Source: Adiantum capillus-veneris (Eukaryota > Streptophyta > Polypodiopsida > Polypodiales > Pteridaceae). From it: 64,000 nt of DNA. The notes beneath the pieces were generated by a model. It was not told where the DNA came from. It saw only the letters and a program-made list of their open reading frames with translations, and ran no database searches. A program made the position numbers and the translations under genes. This document shows positions 40,640 to 51,882 of this stretch, in pieces. Where the stretch lies: the NCBI GenBank assembly GCA_014529385.2, contig CM043948.1:19402951-19466950 (forward strand), given 5' to 3'. How positions within the stretch are numbered: position 1 is the stretch's first letter; the number at the start of each line of letters is the position of its first letter.

Positions 40640-41330
40640 TCTCGACAACGCACCATATCGACGGTTATACACCATACTATGGTGGCTTCTCGAATCAATT
40701 TCCAAACGAGGGCTAAAAGAAATTTTAAGCCCACAGAAAACAAGGGTTCCAATGAGCCTAAGGGGAGGACAATGTCCAAAAGTCTCCTAAGGGAAACTCC
40801 AACAAAGCTAAGGAGAAGGGAGTTTACAAAGGTAAAAAAAAACTCTCTCCTAAAGAGCTTGAGCATTATTGCAAGGATAACCGCTGTTTCAAGTGTGGAG
40901 AGCAAGGGCATGCGTACTGCACTTGTCCCCAACAGAACACCCGCCATGAACCTCCTAGAGCTACCTTGGTCGAAATCCAAGAGGAGGAAACTCACCACAA
41001 AGGATCTCCTCTATGCCATGCTTGGGGAAAGGTAAGAGAACATGATGCTTTTATTCTCTTTGACCCTGGTTCTACTCACAATTTCATATCCACAGAGTTG
41101 GCCACCAAGCTAGGCATACAAGCTTACAAGATGGGAGATGTACTACCCGCAGACGGTGCTTTCAAGGGGCAAGAAGCTTCAATCACTCCCTGAATTGGAA
41201 AATTGAGGCTCCATGTCCAAATCTATGTGGACAAAGAGGACTTCTTTATCTCTCTTCTCAAGCATGAGGATGTAATCCTAGGGGAACCATGGTTTGAAAG
41301 GAGAATCTTAGGGAAAAATATATGTACATA
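40640..41330 (+). pseudogene. gag C-terminus (zinc knuckle) and protease of element E
   Basis: From about 40680 the reading VASRINFQTRAKRNFK resumes gag. After a frame change comes CFKCGEQGHAYCTC (C-x2-C-x4-H-x4-C). The protease lies in 40966-41193, with AFILFDPGSTHNFIS (active-site T replaced by P in DTG). A TGA at 41191 and a later frame change follow. Confidence 0.8.
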
Positions 41331-41833
41331 GATGCCAAGAAAATGGGTAACACCATACCCATTGTACATACACAAGCTTTGAATAAGTCAATAAAGAGAT
41401 CTATCTCCGTGTACATGATTTTTTTTAAAGACTCTCAAATTGAACCTAATGTTTTAGCAAAAGAAAACATACACAACCAAAAGGAATTAGAGTTATCCAA
41501 TTTTCTCAAGGGGTTTCAAGATGTCTTTATTGACGACATCCCTTGTGAGCTACCTCCTAAACGAGTCAATGATGACCATGCAATTAAACTTCTTCTAGGA
41601 AGTTCACCACCTAACAAACCTCTTTATAAAGTTTCTCAAGCTCAACAAGAGGAGATTATGCGGCAAGTGCATGAGTTAGTTGAGAAGGGCGTGGTTAGGC
41701 CTAGCTCATCTCCATTTTGTTCTCTTGTGCTACTAGTGCAAAAGAAAGATGACACATATCGTATGTGTGTCGACTATAGAGCACTAAATAGGATCACTAT
41801 CAAAAATAGGTTTCCTGTTCCACGGGTAGAAGA
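41331..41833 (+). pseudogene. Reverse transcriptase of element E, N-terminal half
   Basis: The frame 41322-41870 contains VRPSSSPFCSLVLLVQKKDD and YRMCVDYRALNRITIKNRFP, RT domain blocks. It is cut at the codon for RV by a solo LTR and continues at 43641. Confidence 0.88.
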
Positions 41834-43640
41834 TGTCATTAAATATCTAATATCTAACCAACCCAAATGATTTTCTCATATTAAAATGATCATTTAATAT
41901 GGGATAATAAACAAGAACAAGGGTTAGAATATAGACATGTGCTTACGGATCTATCTCAACACGGGGCCAATGGTAAAGGGGCCCAAATGAGAGATGGTCT
42001 GTCAAAGAGCAAGGTTACCTGATGGAGCTTAAAAGACCTTAGAGTTAGCTTCATTAAAGACCTCCAATGGTTAGTGTTAAAAGTCCTTTGACCTTAAGCA
42101 AGCTAGGGTTGAGCTTGAGGTGGGAACCCGACCTAAACTTGTCTTTGACCTTAAACAACCTAGCACTGTGCTTGAGGTGGGAACCCGACCTAAACATGCC
42201 TTTGACCTTAGGCAAGCTAGGGCTGAGCTTGAGGTGGGAACTCCACCTAAGGTGCTTGTCATGCTTGATGACTAAGGTACTTGAGGTACTTGTCATAATT
42301 AATGAGGAAGTTGCTTGAGAAGCTTCCTATGCATGGGAGGTAATATGCTTGAGTCAAAAAGAGACCCTACACACTTAATGAGGAAGTTTCTTGAGAAGCT
42401 TCCTATGCATGGGGAGTAAGATGCTTGAGTCAAAAAGATACCCTACACACTTAATGAAGAAGTTGCTTGAGAAGCTTCCTATGCATGGGGGGTAAGATGC
42501 TTGAGTCAAAAAGGGACCCTACACACTTAATGAGGAAGTTGCTCGAGAAGCTTCCTATGCATAAAAGTCCCAAAGTTAGGGGAATCTTTGACCTAACCTT
42601 CCACTCACCCAAGGGGCACCCCCTTTTTTAAAAGGGCACATGGGACACATGTCAAAGTCTCACTAAGCTTAACCACATGGTGTGCTTGAATGCTATTAGT
42701 TGGGCTAAAGAGGGGTCCAATGAGCTTCTAGTTCCATCCAAAAAATATCTAGATATTTTCAAGCTCTCTCTCTCTCTAAGGGGTAAGGAGGACACTTGTC
42801 AAAAGACTACCCATGTACTTGATTGCATGCTGCATGTGATTGGCTAGGGGGAGAAGGGTCCAATGAGCTTGCAGCACGTGGAAAGGTTGCAACTCGCCCC
42901 AAGCAAGCAAGGGGGGTGCTAGGGGGATATAATCCACACACACACACTCATTTGGAGGGGCATTCTCACTTGGTGAAAGTTGAGGAACACCACCTCCTTC
43001 TCCAAGCTTGTGAGAAGTGAGAGCCTACATCAACACTCTTGGCTATGGAATGCAAATCCAACCAAGAGCCATGCTTCAATGATTAAGCTTGCCATCTTCT
43101 CCATCTCCATTACTATGATATTATGTATGCTAGCAAGAAGAGTAATGATAAGTGAGGAACTATTTCTTTCTCCTGTGGAGTGTTTCTTCTTCCTCTTCCC
43201 TACCCTCATTCCCCGCTAGCTCTCTCCACCTTTGAAGGTGTTTGAGGCCATGGGACTGAGGCTTGGGATAGTTAATGCTTTCTACAAGTTTATGTTATGC
43301 TTGTGATGCATGAAGCTTTCCATCTTCATTGAATCACGCAAGACACAAGGAACACAAAGATTGTATTGTACCAAGTCTCTCTTAATGGGAGAAACTATAA
43401 TACAAATGCCTATTGGAGGGGAGACCGGCTCCATATGAATCAAGTCCTCAACTATTGTCATGTTCTCTAAACTCTCTCTCTTGCAAAAGTATTTTTCATG
43501 CCAAGTTAACTAGGTACCATATTTATGTTGCTACCATCAATTAAGTTCACCCACTATGCTCACAAAGTAACCTCTCAAAAGTGCTTCACCTAATTTCCTA
43601 ATTCCGCTACTCTCAAAGTTCATAGGCCATTTCCATTACA
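41834..43640 (+). repeat. Solo LTR inserted in the RT of element E
   Basis: 1807 bp, TGTCATTAAA...TTCCATTACA, flanked by GAAGA (41829-41833) and GATGA (43641-43645), a 5-bp duplication with one change. Removing it brings the two RT halves together in frame. It is related to the LTRs of element E and to 3590-4180. It contains a 57-bp tandem repeat (42092-42250) and a 76-bp tandem repeat (42299-42570). Typical product of unequal LTR recombination. Confidence 0.9.
42092..42570. repeat. Two tandem arrays inside the solo LTR
   Basis: 57-bp units at 42092, 42149 and 42206 (shared GCTTGAGGTGGGAACCCGAC). 76-bp units at 42299, 42375, 42451 and a partial one at 42527 (shared CTTGAGAAGCTTCCTATGC). Units differ by a few bases. 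The minus ORFs across them are by-products. Confidence 0.9.
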
Positions 43641-44357
43641 GATGACCTATTTGATAAGCTACAAGGGTCCACCTACTTCAGTAGGATTGACCTAAAAAGT
43701 GGCTATCATCAAATAAGGATAGTTGATCAAGACATTGTAAAGACCGCATTTTGCACTACGCTTGGTCTTTATGAATACATTGTCATGCCTTTTGGCTTGA
43801 CCGATGCACCAGCCACACTCAACCGCTTGATGGAGAAACTATTCAGGCCTCACGGAATCTATACTGGAGTGTTCTTTGACAATATCATCATCTACTTGAA
43901 TTCATTAGATGAACACAAGCAACATCTCCAGTTAATATTTCAAGTTCTAAGAGAGAATAAACTTTATGTTAATCGAAAGAAAAGTGAATTTTTCTTACAA
44001 GAGATTCAGTATTTAGGTCAAATTATCTCTCAAGATGGCATCCAAATGGATCCATCAAAATTAGAGGTAATAAAAGGATGGCCTAAACCAAGGAATCTTC
44101 ATGAACTAAGAAGCTTTATAGGTATGTGTGCATACTATAGACGCTTCATAGAAAAGTTCTCACTAATATCAAGACTATTACATGACCTAACAAAGAAAAA
44201 CGTTAGGTATACATGGTCTGCCAAGGAGAACAATGCTTTCGAAAAGCTTATCTCTCAACCTGTGCTTACACTACCGAATCTCTCAAAGCCATTTGAGGTC
44301 CAATGTGATGCTTGTGGTGATTGCCTTGGAGCTATTTACTCCAAGAAGGGCACGCCA
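43641..44357 (+). pseudogene. Reverse transcriptase C-terminal half and RNase H start of element E
   Basis: TYFSRIDLKSGYHQIRI, MPFGLTDAPATLNRLM, then the active site as FFDN in place of [YF]xDD, so catalytically dead. Later RSFIGMCAYYRRFIEKFS and the RNase H opening FEVQCDACGDCLGA. Stops at 44357. Confidence 0.9.
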
Positions 44358-44363
44358 TAGGCT

Positions 44364-45350
44364 ATGAAAGTCGGGCTCGACCATGTTGAGCAAGCTCTAG
44401 GAATATATGAAACAAAAATCCTCGCAGTTCTACATGCCTTAGACTCATGGAAGCACTATTTATTGGGGACTCCTTTCATTCCGCGAATGGATCACCAAAG
44501 TCTTAAGTACTTCATGACGCAGACCAAGCTCTCCGACAAACAAATGAGGTGGGAAAATTTTCTTTTGCAATTTCATTTTCATATTGCTCAGATTGCTGGC
44601 AAGCATAATCAAGTAGTCGATGCACTCTCAAGACGGCCGAGAGCGAATGCAGTTTCCATAGCAACTCACAATTATCTATCTTCTGTGATAGATGCGTATG
44701 CTATTGATCCCGATTTTAGAGATGTGACTTCCACCCTTGCACTAGGGAAGAAAGAGGAACCAACTACTTTACAAGATGGTTATCTTCTCTATGGCAATAG
44801 ACTATGTGTTACTAACTCACTCCGTGAGAAAGTAATGCATGAATCTCATGCTCCTCCTTATGCAGGGCATAGAGGGATTCGGTCTACCATAAAAGGGATT
44901 GAAACATATTTCTATTGCCACTACCATGAAAGCAAACATACAAGAGTATGTTTCTAAATGTGTGGTATGCCAAAAGACGAAGTTTGATAGAGGGAAGCAA
45001 CCTGGATTGCTTCAACCTTTGCCAATCCCTAATTCACCAATATCCATGGATTTTAGCTTTGGATTGCCTAAGTCTATCCATGGGAATACGGGAATATGGA
45101 TGATAGTAGACAGATTCAGTAAATAAGCTCATTTTATACCTATCAAAAAAACTATCAAATCCCATCAAATGGAAACCCTCTTCATATCGCAAATCTTCAA
45201 GTACCATGGCTTGCCAATGTCCATAGTGTCAGATAGAGATCCTAGAGTGACCAGTAATTTTTGGAAGGGTCTCTTTGAGAATTTAGGAACAAGGCTAAAT
45301 TTCTCTTCGGCCTATCACCCCAAACGGATGACCAAAGTGAAATAGCTAAC
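44364..45350 (+). pseudogene. RNase H and integrase of element E
   Basis: 44364-44957 has RNase H (DHQSLKYFMTQTKLSDKQMR, HNQVVDALSRRP) and the start of the integrase zinc site (HESHAPPYAGHRG). A frame change leads to 44899-45126 with CVVCQKTKFDRGKQPGLLQP and SMDFSFGLPKSIHGNTGIWM. The same frame after a TAA (45124) has HFIPIKKTIKSHQ and IVSDRDPRVTSNFWKGLF, then AYHPKRMTK. Confidence 0.9.
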
Positions 45351-45537
45351 CTAACAATTCTTGATCTACTAAAAGCCTATGTAACGAAAGTAGATCAAAG
45401 ATCCCAATGGGAGAAGTACCCTTAGTGGAGTATGCCTTTAAAGAAAATGATTGGATCCTACGGGACACCAAAAGTACTATGCTAAGCTAGCAAAAAGGTA
45501 CTATGGTCCCTTCTAGATTCTTAGGCCAATCCATGAA

Positions 45538-45899
45538 ATGGCCTATCAATTCAAGTTTCCCAGCCATTGGCTCATACACAATGCTTTCCATGTGAGCCTA
45601 CTAAAGCCTTACAAAGGAGAGCCACCTCAAGAACCAACTATTGAAGACCACTGGAGATTGAGGACCAAGAAGAGGTGCTGCAGCCCGAGTCCATTCTCCA
45701 ACATGAAGACAAGGTACTAAGAGGCGGTAAGACTATCCGACAATATCTTATTAAGTTTAAGAATTATCCTTTTGAAGATGCTAGATGGATGCAAGGCATA
45801 CAATTAAAGGATAACCTAAACCTTGTCAATGCTTACAATGCTTCCCAAGAGTACGCAAATGTACAAATGTTAAAAATCAACAAAGTTTTTGTCTTATAA
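45538..45899 (+). pseudogene. Integrase C-terminus and chromodomain of element E
   Basis: 45538-45720 has FHVSLLKPYKGEPP, and 45675-45899 has VLRGGKTIRQYLIKFKNYPF-x-DARW, a chromodomain core. This places element E among the chromoviruses. The two frames overlap and were one. Confidence 0.85.
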
Positions 45900-46199
45900 G
45901 ACACTCTTTTTCTTTATTGTGCTCAAATGTGAAGTAGTATGATCAAGTTTGCGGAGACGACGTCTCCCAAACATCAAGTAGAGCTTGTCACTCTACTATG
46001 GAAGATTGATAGGACTAATATTGCAGATATGCTTGCGGCATCTTAGGGTCTCAAGCGCCAAATGGACTAGTCATCCATTCTGGAACGATGTCATAGGGTA
46101 ACATAGGGATCCTCTACCCGCTAGAAAAAGGACTAATGAATATGATTTATCTTCTCTATCCCATAGTCGAGGACGACTATGATTTCAAGAGAGAGGTAA
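45900..46199 (+). other. 3' untranslated part of element E with polypurine tract
   Basis: No ORF. It ends in TTTCAAGAGAGAGGTAA directly before the 3' LTR; the purine run is a plausible though imperfect tract. Confidence 0.6.
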
Positions 46200-46574
46200 T
46201 GTCATAATAACTAATATCTAATTCTCCTAAATGATTTTCTCATGTTAAACTGATCATTTAATATGGGGAAGTGCCAAGGGAGAAAAAGCTAGAATATTGG
46301 TTAAGCTGGCAGACCGACCACAGTAGGGATCCAAAGGAGAGAAAATAGGGATCCAAAGGGGGGGCCATCTGCAAAAGAGCTATGTGAAACAATGGGATCC
46401 AAAGACCTTAGGGTTCAACCCATTAAGAATTCCAAAATGCTAAGGTTCCAAAATTCAAAGGTTGTGTCCAAAGGTCAAAAGCCTAGGGAAATTGGATGCT
46501 TTGTGTGTGTCCCAAAAGTCTTTCTCAAGCCCTACAAAGGAGGGGGCGAGCCCAAGAAGTAGGGGATGAGAGAG

Positions 46575-46642
<68 letters not shown>

Positions 46643-47838
46643 GATTCCTTTGTACAAAAGGGGAAAGAGGGACACATGTCAGCTCCCTAGCCCAAATGCC
46701 CACAAGGTGTACTCAAATCCTATTGGATGGCCTTGGAGGTGGACTAATGATAATTAGGCTAGAGTAAATCTAGTTTAATTAATTTAAAGACACTTAATAA
46801 AAGAACCAATAAGAATTAAGCTCTCCAGAAGACTATTGGACAGTCTCCCTAGGGGTCCAATGAGCATTCAACAACCCAATGGCTTGCCTGATTCCTATTG
46901 GCTAGGAGACAAAGGGGTCCAATGAGAGTTTCATTGCATTAATTAATTAGCAAAATCTCTCACAAAAGGGTAAAGGGGGACACATGTCAGAAGGCTATCA
47001 CTTATGCTGCTTAATTTCCATTGGCTGAGCGTGGGGAGGTCCAATAGGGAGGGAGCATGAGCAAATAGCAAGGGGGGTCGACCCAGAGAGAGAGGGGGCT
47101 GATTTTTCAAAGGCATTATTCACTTACACACTCACACAATCTATGTGTGGAGCAAGAAGAATCTCTCTCTCCTTCTCAAGCTTTAATGGAAAGCTTATCA
47201 CCTACTCCAAGCTTGTGAGAAGGGAGGCCTACACCAACAACTCTTGGCTTTGTGATGCAAATCCAACCAAGAGCCAAGCTTCAATGCATGCTCATCTCCT
47301 CTACCATGCTAATTACTAAGCTAAGCTATGCTAATATGAGTGATTATGTGAGGAGATGTACATCTTTCTCGTAAGACTACTCCTTCTTCCTCTCAATCTA
47401 CTCTCATACCCCGCTAGCTCTCACCATCTTCGAAGGTGTGTGAGGTCTTGGGTCTGAGACCGTGAGGGAATTGATGTTGTGTTTGATAAGTGTATTGCTT
47501 AGTGTTTGAAGTTTCCATCTTCATTGCACTAGCTAGTATTGAAGGAACACAAAGAAATGTATTGTAAAATGTCTCTCTTGATGGGAGAAACCATAATACA
47601 AAGCCTTTTGGAGGGGGGACCGGCTCCATGAAAATCCGGTCCTCAACTATTGTCAATTGCTTAATTTCTCTCTCTTTTGAAGTATTGTTCGTGCTATCTA
47701 ACTAGGTGTTATGCTTTTTGTTGCTCACTCCACCCAAGCACTCTTGTTATTCTCATTAGGAATCTATTCTAATGAAATGGTCACTATGTTCATGCTATTT
47801 TCCGCTGCACACAAGTTACTAGACCATTAAATGTTACA
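46200..47838 (+). repeat. 3' LTR of element E
   Basis: 1639 bp; same ends as 35440-37015. It carries a (CT)n(CA)n microsatellite at 46579-46641 where the 5' LTR has only a short CA run. Followed by AAACA. Confidence 0.93.
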
Positions 47839-47843
47839 AAACA

Positions 47844-49370
47844 TATTTAATACATCTAAAACAAGTCCTAAAATGAATTTGGTAAAGTTCGGTTGTGTCG
47901 GCATCACTTCGTGCTCTTGTCGACTCTAAAATCACCGATTTTTGTCACTAGATGGCCTGTAGAGTTGGTTCACTTTTGAAGCTATGGACTTGTCCGCTAC
48001 ATAGTCCTGAAGCTACCCATCCAGTTTTGGCCCATTTGGAGTTAGTTTGACTTCATATCTCAAATTTGACGCTTTGTAGTCTTCAAGCTGTTTTCTGCTG
48101 TTCGAGAGCTTGCCTTGGCTATTTCCATGAAACCATCTCGGTACATTGTGTATAGACCTAGTCTATAAGCTGCTTGTGGAGTCAGAATCCAATTCTAGCA
48201 TTTGGCAAAAACCTAGATTATTTATTTGGGACCCCCTCGACCCTAGCCAAATGGTCATCTGGTGATATGAAAGTTTTCTATTATATAGGGGCATGCTACA
48301 GTTCAAGTTTCGTCCAATTCGATTGAGCTGATAGGCGGCTATGGTCAATTTTGTGTCGTAGAACTTTGTGCACAGCTAGGTTTCTAGGGTTTTTTCTTGA
48401 GCCTAGACTTGCTACCTGGCCATATAGAATTGTTCATTGATAAGCTTAGAACTTACCCCTCATGTGTCGTGTGAGACAGCGCTGTAAATGGACGATTGTA
48501 GACTCCAGAAATCGCGCGCAAAGAAGGCATAAAGCTGTCTCCCCTAAGAGTGACTAGTGGAAATGAGGTGATTTTGGGCTACCTTGGATATCTATACTCA
48601 GACTTCCCAAACCATTTTTCCCCAAATTCCCTTGTTAGTCCTATTAGGCCGTGAAATCCATGTTAAACTAAAAACTTTCTTCAATCGGATTTCGTTAGCT
48701 CATTCTGCAAGAATTTACGTAAGTAGGCCTTGGCGGCCTAATTTAGGCTTCTCGCTTCCATCTGTCGATTCAATTGAAATTTTTTGTGCCTGTCCGCCTT
48801 GTCCTGCTGATCATCAGCGTATCTTCAGTTTCTCTATCTGAGCTCATTTGCTATTTATTATTAATTTTTGACATGTTTATTGAAAAAATTCAAAGAAAAT
48901 AATAAAATGTGCTAAAAAACAAAGTGAAAATTCAATAATTAAGAAAATCCTTAGAGAAACATTGCTTTAATTTTTTTGGTGGATTTCTCCATTTTTAAGT
49001 CCCAATATCAAGAAGAATGATGAAAATAATAAAAAAAGGCCATTTTTTAATGATGTTTTGATAGTATATACACTATTTACACTCATCGGGGAGATGTTAT
49101 CAGTTAGATTTTCCTTGTTGATGATTTTGTAAGGGCACTATAAGGTAATTTTGCAAAAAAACACACATTAACATCCAACTTTTTCCTCCCTCTTCAAACA
49201 TTGCCCTTAATTTCTTAGTTCCCTTCCACCCCTCCTAGGTGGCGTACTCCGAGACGACTGTGTGCATGGGTTGAACAATGGTCTCTATGCATAGCCTTGG
49301 TTGACTCTACCATGCTTTGAAGATCAATGCAATTCAAATATTTATGCTGTGCAAGAGTTGGGTCTTTGGG
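47844..49370. other. Non-coding stretch, probably the rest of the element B LTR
   Basis: It continues the sequence broken at 35439. No gene seen; small ORFs (48163-48348, 48584-48841) show no motif. The region is AT-rich towards 48850-49100. Confidence 0.4.
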
Positions 49371-49672
49371 AAGGGAGTAGGAAGCGCGAGAAGGAGAGAA
49401 GTGAGCGCCATTAGCTCACGCTATGTTCCATTATCCAAAAACTTGCAAAATACTTACAAAAATTGGCTTTTATACCTTAGCCAAGATTTCTATGGTCAAA
49501 ACTAATAATTTGGGAGCTCTAACTAAAGATAGGTTGACACAATATGGAAGCTTGTAGCCCTGACTCATCAATTACACTATTTAATATGGAAAGTAGGAGT
49601 TACAACATTCTCGATTCATCAAAATAATAAGTGTTTTTACAATAAAAGCTTCGAAAAATGTTATCCGAGTTT
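49371..49672 (-). repeat. Direct repeat of 18519-18815
   Basis: Shared block from GGGAAGGGAGTAGGAAG to AAATGTTATCCGAG. Similarity stops abruptly at 49672, 17 bp short of the presumed LTR start seen in the other copy. Confidence 0.75.
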
Positions 49673-49832
49673 TGGGGCCAATCTCTCTAGGCACGGAACT
49701 ATGTTGGGCTGTGGCATCTCTCCACACTACAAGAGGTTGTGTGCTCTTGTGACGTTGTTAGCGACGAAAATACATTGGGTTTTTATAACCCCTGGCGTAG
49801 CTAAGATCGTTTCTAATAGCATCGATATGGGA

Positions 49833-49975
49833 ACGTCGCTATAAGCGTCGCTATATATGTCGCTATATAGCGACGCCTATAGCGACGATTATAGTGACGT
49901 TTGCATGCCATCTATAGCGACGTTTATAGCGACGCTGCAGAGCCTTATATACCAACGTTCATAGCGACGCCCAAG
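49833..49975. repeat. Subterminal AGCGACG/CGTCGCT array of the CACTA element
   Basis: At least eight copies of TATAGCGACG or its complement in about 140 bp, some back to back, making a perfect palindrome TCGCTATATAGCGA near 49860-49873. One more copy is at 50465-50475. In En/Spm elements such repeats bind the TNPA-type protein. Confidence 0.85.
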
Positions 49976-50377
49976 AGGAAATTTTTTTGGTGGTAGGATT
50001 CAATCCATCAACCATATTGAATGTTTCATTAATTGATTCACCTTTGAAAGAAAGTGCAAAGGTAGATATAGACCCAAAATAGTCACCCACAAGACAATAG
50101 AACCATTAACTCCATCATCCATAGTACGTATTGTTTACAAAATAAAGATACAAAACTGACAAGCGTGAATTGATGAAAGTAAATCAATGACAATTGTACA
50201 CATGATAGGAAAAATCACTTGATTGTTAAACTTTGCAAATGTAATAGTTACAACACCATTGTCATTATTGAAAAAATATACATGGTTTTCAAAAAGACCT
50301 ATAAAAGTCGTCTCATGATACATAAGCTATGACAAAAAGAAACTAATGCTATCTAGCTACGGCTAGACTGACGTCGT

Positions 50378-51015
50378 CTAATCAGACGTCTCATCACGTC
50401 CAAGTGGCGTATCTATCGGATTCTGCAAAAAAAAACAATAAGACAGCTTTTTGTAAGTATAAACATATAGCGACGTTTATAAAACAATACAACAAATAGA
50501 AAAGAGTAAACCCTAATACTAACCATGCCACCGCGAGAACTCAGAATGTCCATCAGGACGTTTAAGCCCTTCTTGCCTACGTACTCGTGCTCGTACGGTG
50601 TGGGATCACGTCTTGTCATCGACCACTGTCAAAACATACAAAGAATCCATTATGTTATAATTTAAAAACCCATAAACTCCAAACTATCAAACATAAAGAG
50701 CAATGTGAAAACACTTACAAAATCAGCCTCAAATGATGCCCACCCGCCGCTCCCCAAGTGGAGCGAGCTCCCTGCCTCTACTCGCGCTCTGGCTGCCTCC
50801 TTTTGTTGCTTCCACTTGTCGGGATTCTCGCGCGCTGCTTTCTTCGTATTCTTCCTATCTTCTTTGGCCAGCCAATCTGATGTGTTCCACCCATGCTTGA
50901 TTTCTTTTTGCACTTCGGAACGCTTGTGCTTGCAATATTCGTGCATTCGAACCTTCATCAGGTCTTCATTGAAGCGCTCATCCCGTGTTGGAACGGGAAA
51001 CTCGTCATGAAGCAT
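50378..51015 (-). CDS. TNPA/Transposase_24-like C-terminal part, three putative exons
   Basis: The first piece (51015 to 50719) reads KHGWNTSDWLAKEDRKNTKK, NPDKWKQQKEAARARVEAGS and GSGGWASFEADF, close to the Transposase_24 pattern (W..., NxxxR, GS). A donor GTAAGT follows at 50718 and an acceptor TTTTGACAG ends at 50626 (93 nt), joining to WSMTRRDPTPYEHEYV. A second intron, 50523 to 50423 (GTTAGT...TTTTTGCAG), joins to NPIDTPLGRDETSD and a TAG at 50378. Splice sites are predicted by eye. The protein would bind the subterminal repeats. Confidence 0.6.
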
Positions 51016-51054
51016 GCTGATGACTCTGTCTTTTAAATTAATCGGTACTTCACT

Positions 51055-51708
51055 CTAGGTATTTAGTATGTAGTGTCTAAACACCCGAGAGCAAAGATCG
51101 CACATGCGCAAAATCACCTTCTTGCCTTCGTCATCCAAGATGATGCCGCCGCCGCTGAAGTCGACGGAGTAAGACAAGCCCTCTCGCCACTGACGCGTGA
51201 ACCTGGGTGTCCCAATAGGGATCTCTAGCGGCGTGTTGATGGGGGTACGGACGTCAGGTGTCTCCACCTGAGTCTGAGCCCCGAAGCGAGGAGTGTCCAT
51301 TGGAGTGACTCCTGGAGGAGTAGCTAGTGGTGTGTAGCCGCTAGGAACGGCAGTCAGCCGTACAAAACCTGGTGTCAATGGTGATGCCGTGGCTAGTGTC
51401 GGGGCGGGCAAAGAAGGGGAGGATCAAGAGCCTCATCGAACACGAGGCGGTGTCGAAGCAGCGGCGGCGGCATCCCCACAACAATCGCCACCGCCACCAC
51501 TAGAGCACCGGTGCTTAGACGAGTGTGAAGATCGTCTCGTTGACATCGAAGCTTCGGAGTGCACTGAATGCTCCGAAACAGAGGGAGATGCGGCTGGAGT
51601 AGGAACGCGCGATGGTGCACCAAAGCGATGACGCTCCACGTACCACTGTCTCTGTTGGGGTGACAAAGAAGAAAGAAACTCCTCATCATCCATACTTGCA
51701 TTAATCAA
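51055..51708 (-). pseudogene. TNPA-like N-terminal part, low complexity
   Basis: 51433-51708 starts MINASMDDEEFLSSLSPQQR and becomes serine/histidine- and glycine-rich. After a frame change near 51420 the reading goes on as a threonine/proline-rich stretch with TP repeats (ATPPGVTPMDTPRF), then ILDDEGKKVILRMCDLCSRV to 51055. It abuts the LINE insertion. The frame change may be an unrecognised intron. Confidence 0.45.
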
Positions 51709-51758
51709 CGAACATTTAAACTTAATATTGAATGAATGGAGTAGAAAACATGGACAAG

Positions 51759-51759
<1 letters not shown>

Positions 51760-51842
<83 letters not shown>

Positions 51843-51850
51843 TAGATAGA
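51760..51850. repeat. (GATA)n(GA)n(GATA)n microsatellite at the LINE 3' end
   Basis: On minus this is the LINE tail: (TATC)n then (TC)n. Some LINE clades end in short tandem repeats rather than poly(A), and the array probably grew after insertion. Confidence 0.8.
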
Positions 51851-51882
51851 TTTTATTATCGTCCTCGGAGGTCAAATATGAC

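Larger units (their letters stand above)
35440..47838 (+). mobile_element. Element E: dead chromovirus (Ty3/gypsy) with nested insertions
   Basis: 12,399 bp bounded by LTRs 35440-37015 and 46200-47838 and by perfect 5-bp duplications AAACA (35435-35439 and 47839-47843). PBS of initiator tRNA-Met type. Order: gag, protease, RT, RNase H, integrase, chromodomain, as in chromoviruses. All frames are broken. It holds a solo LTR in the RT (41834-43640) and a foreign LTR-plus-leader piece in gag (about 38690-40540). The host site is the repeat block next to element B. Confidence 0.93.

Noticed and set aside
42299-42570. Regular 76-bp repeats considered as a CRISPR-like array
   Set aside because: Contiguous tandem units without spacers, inside a plant LTR.
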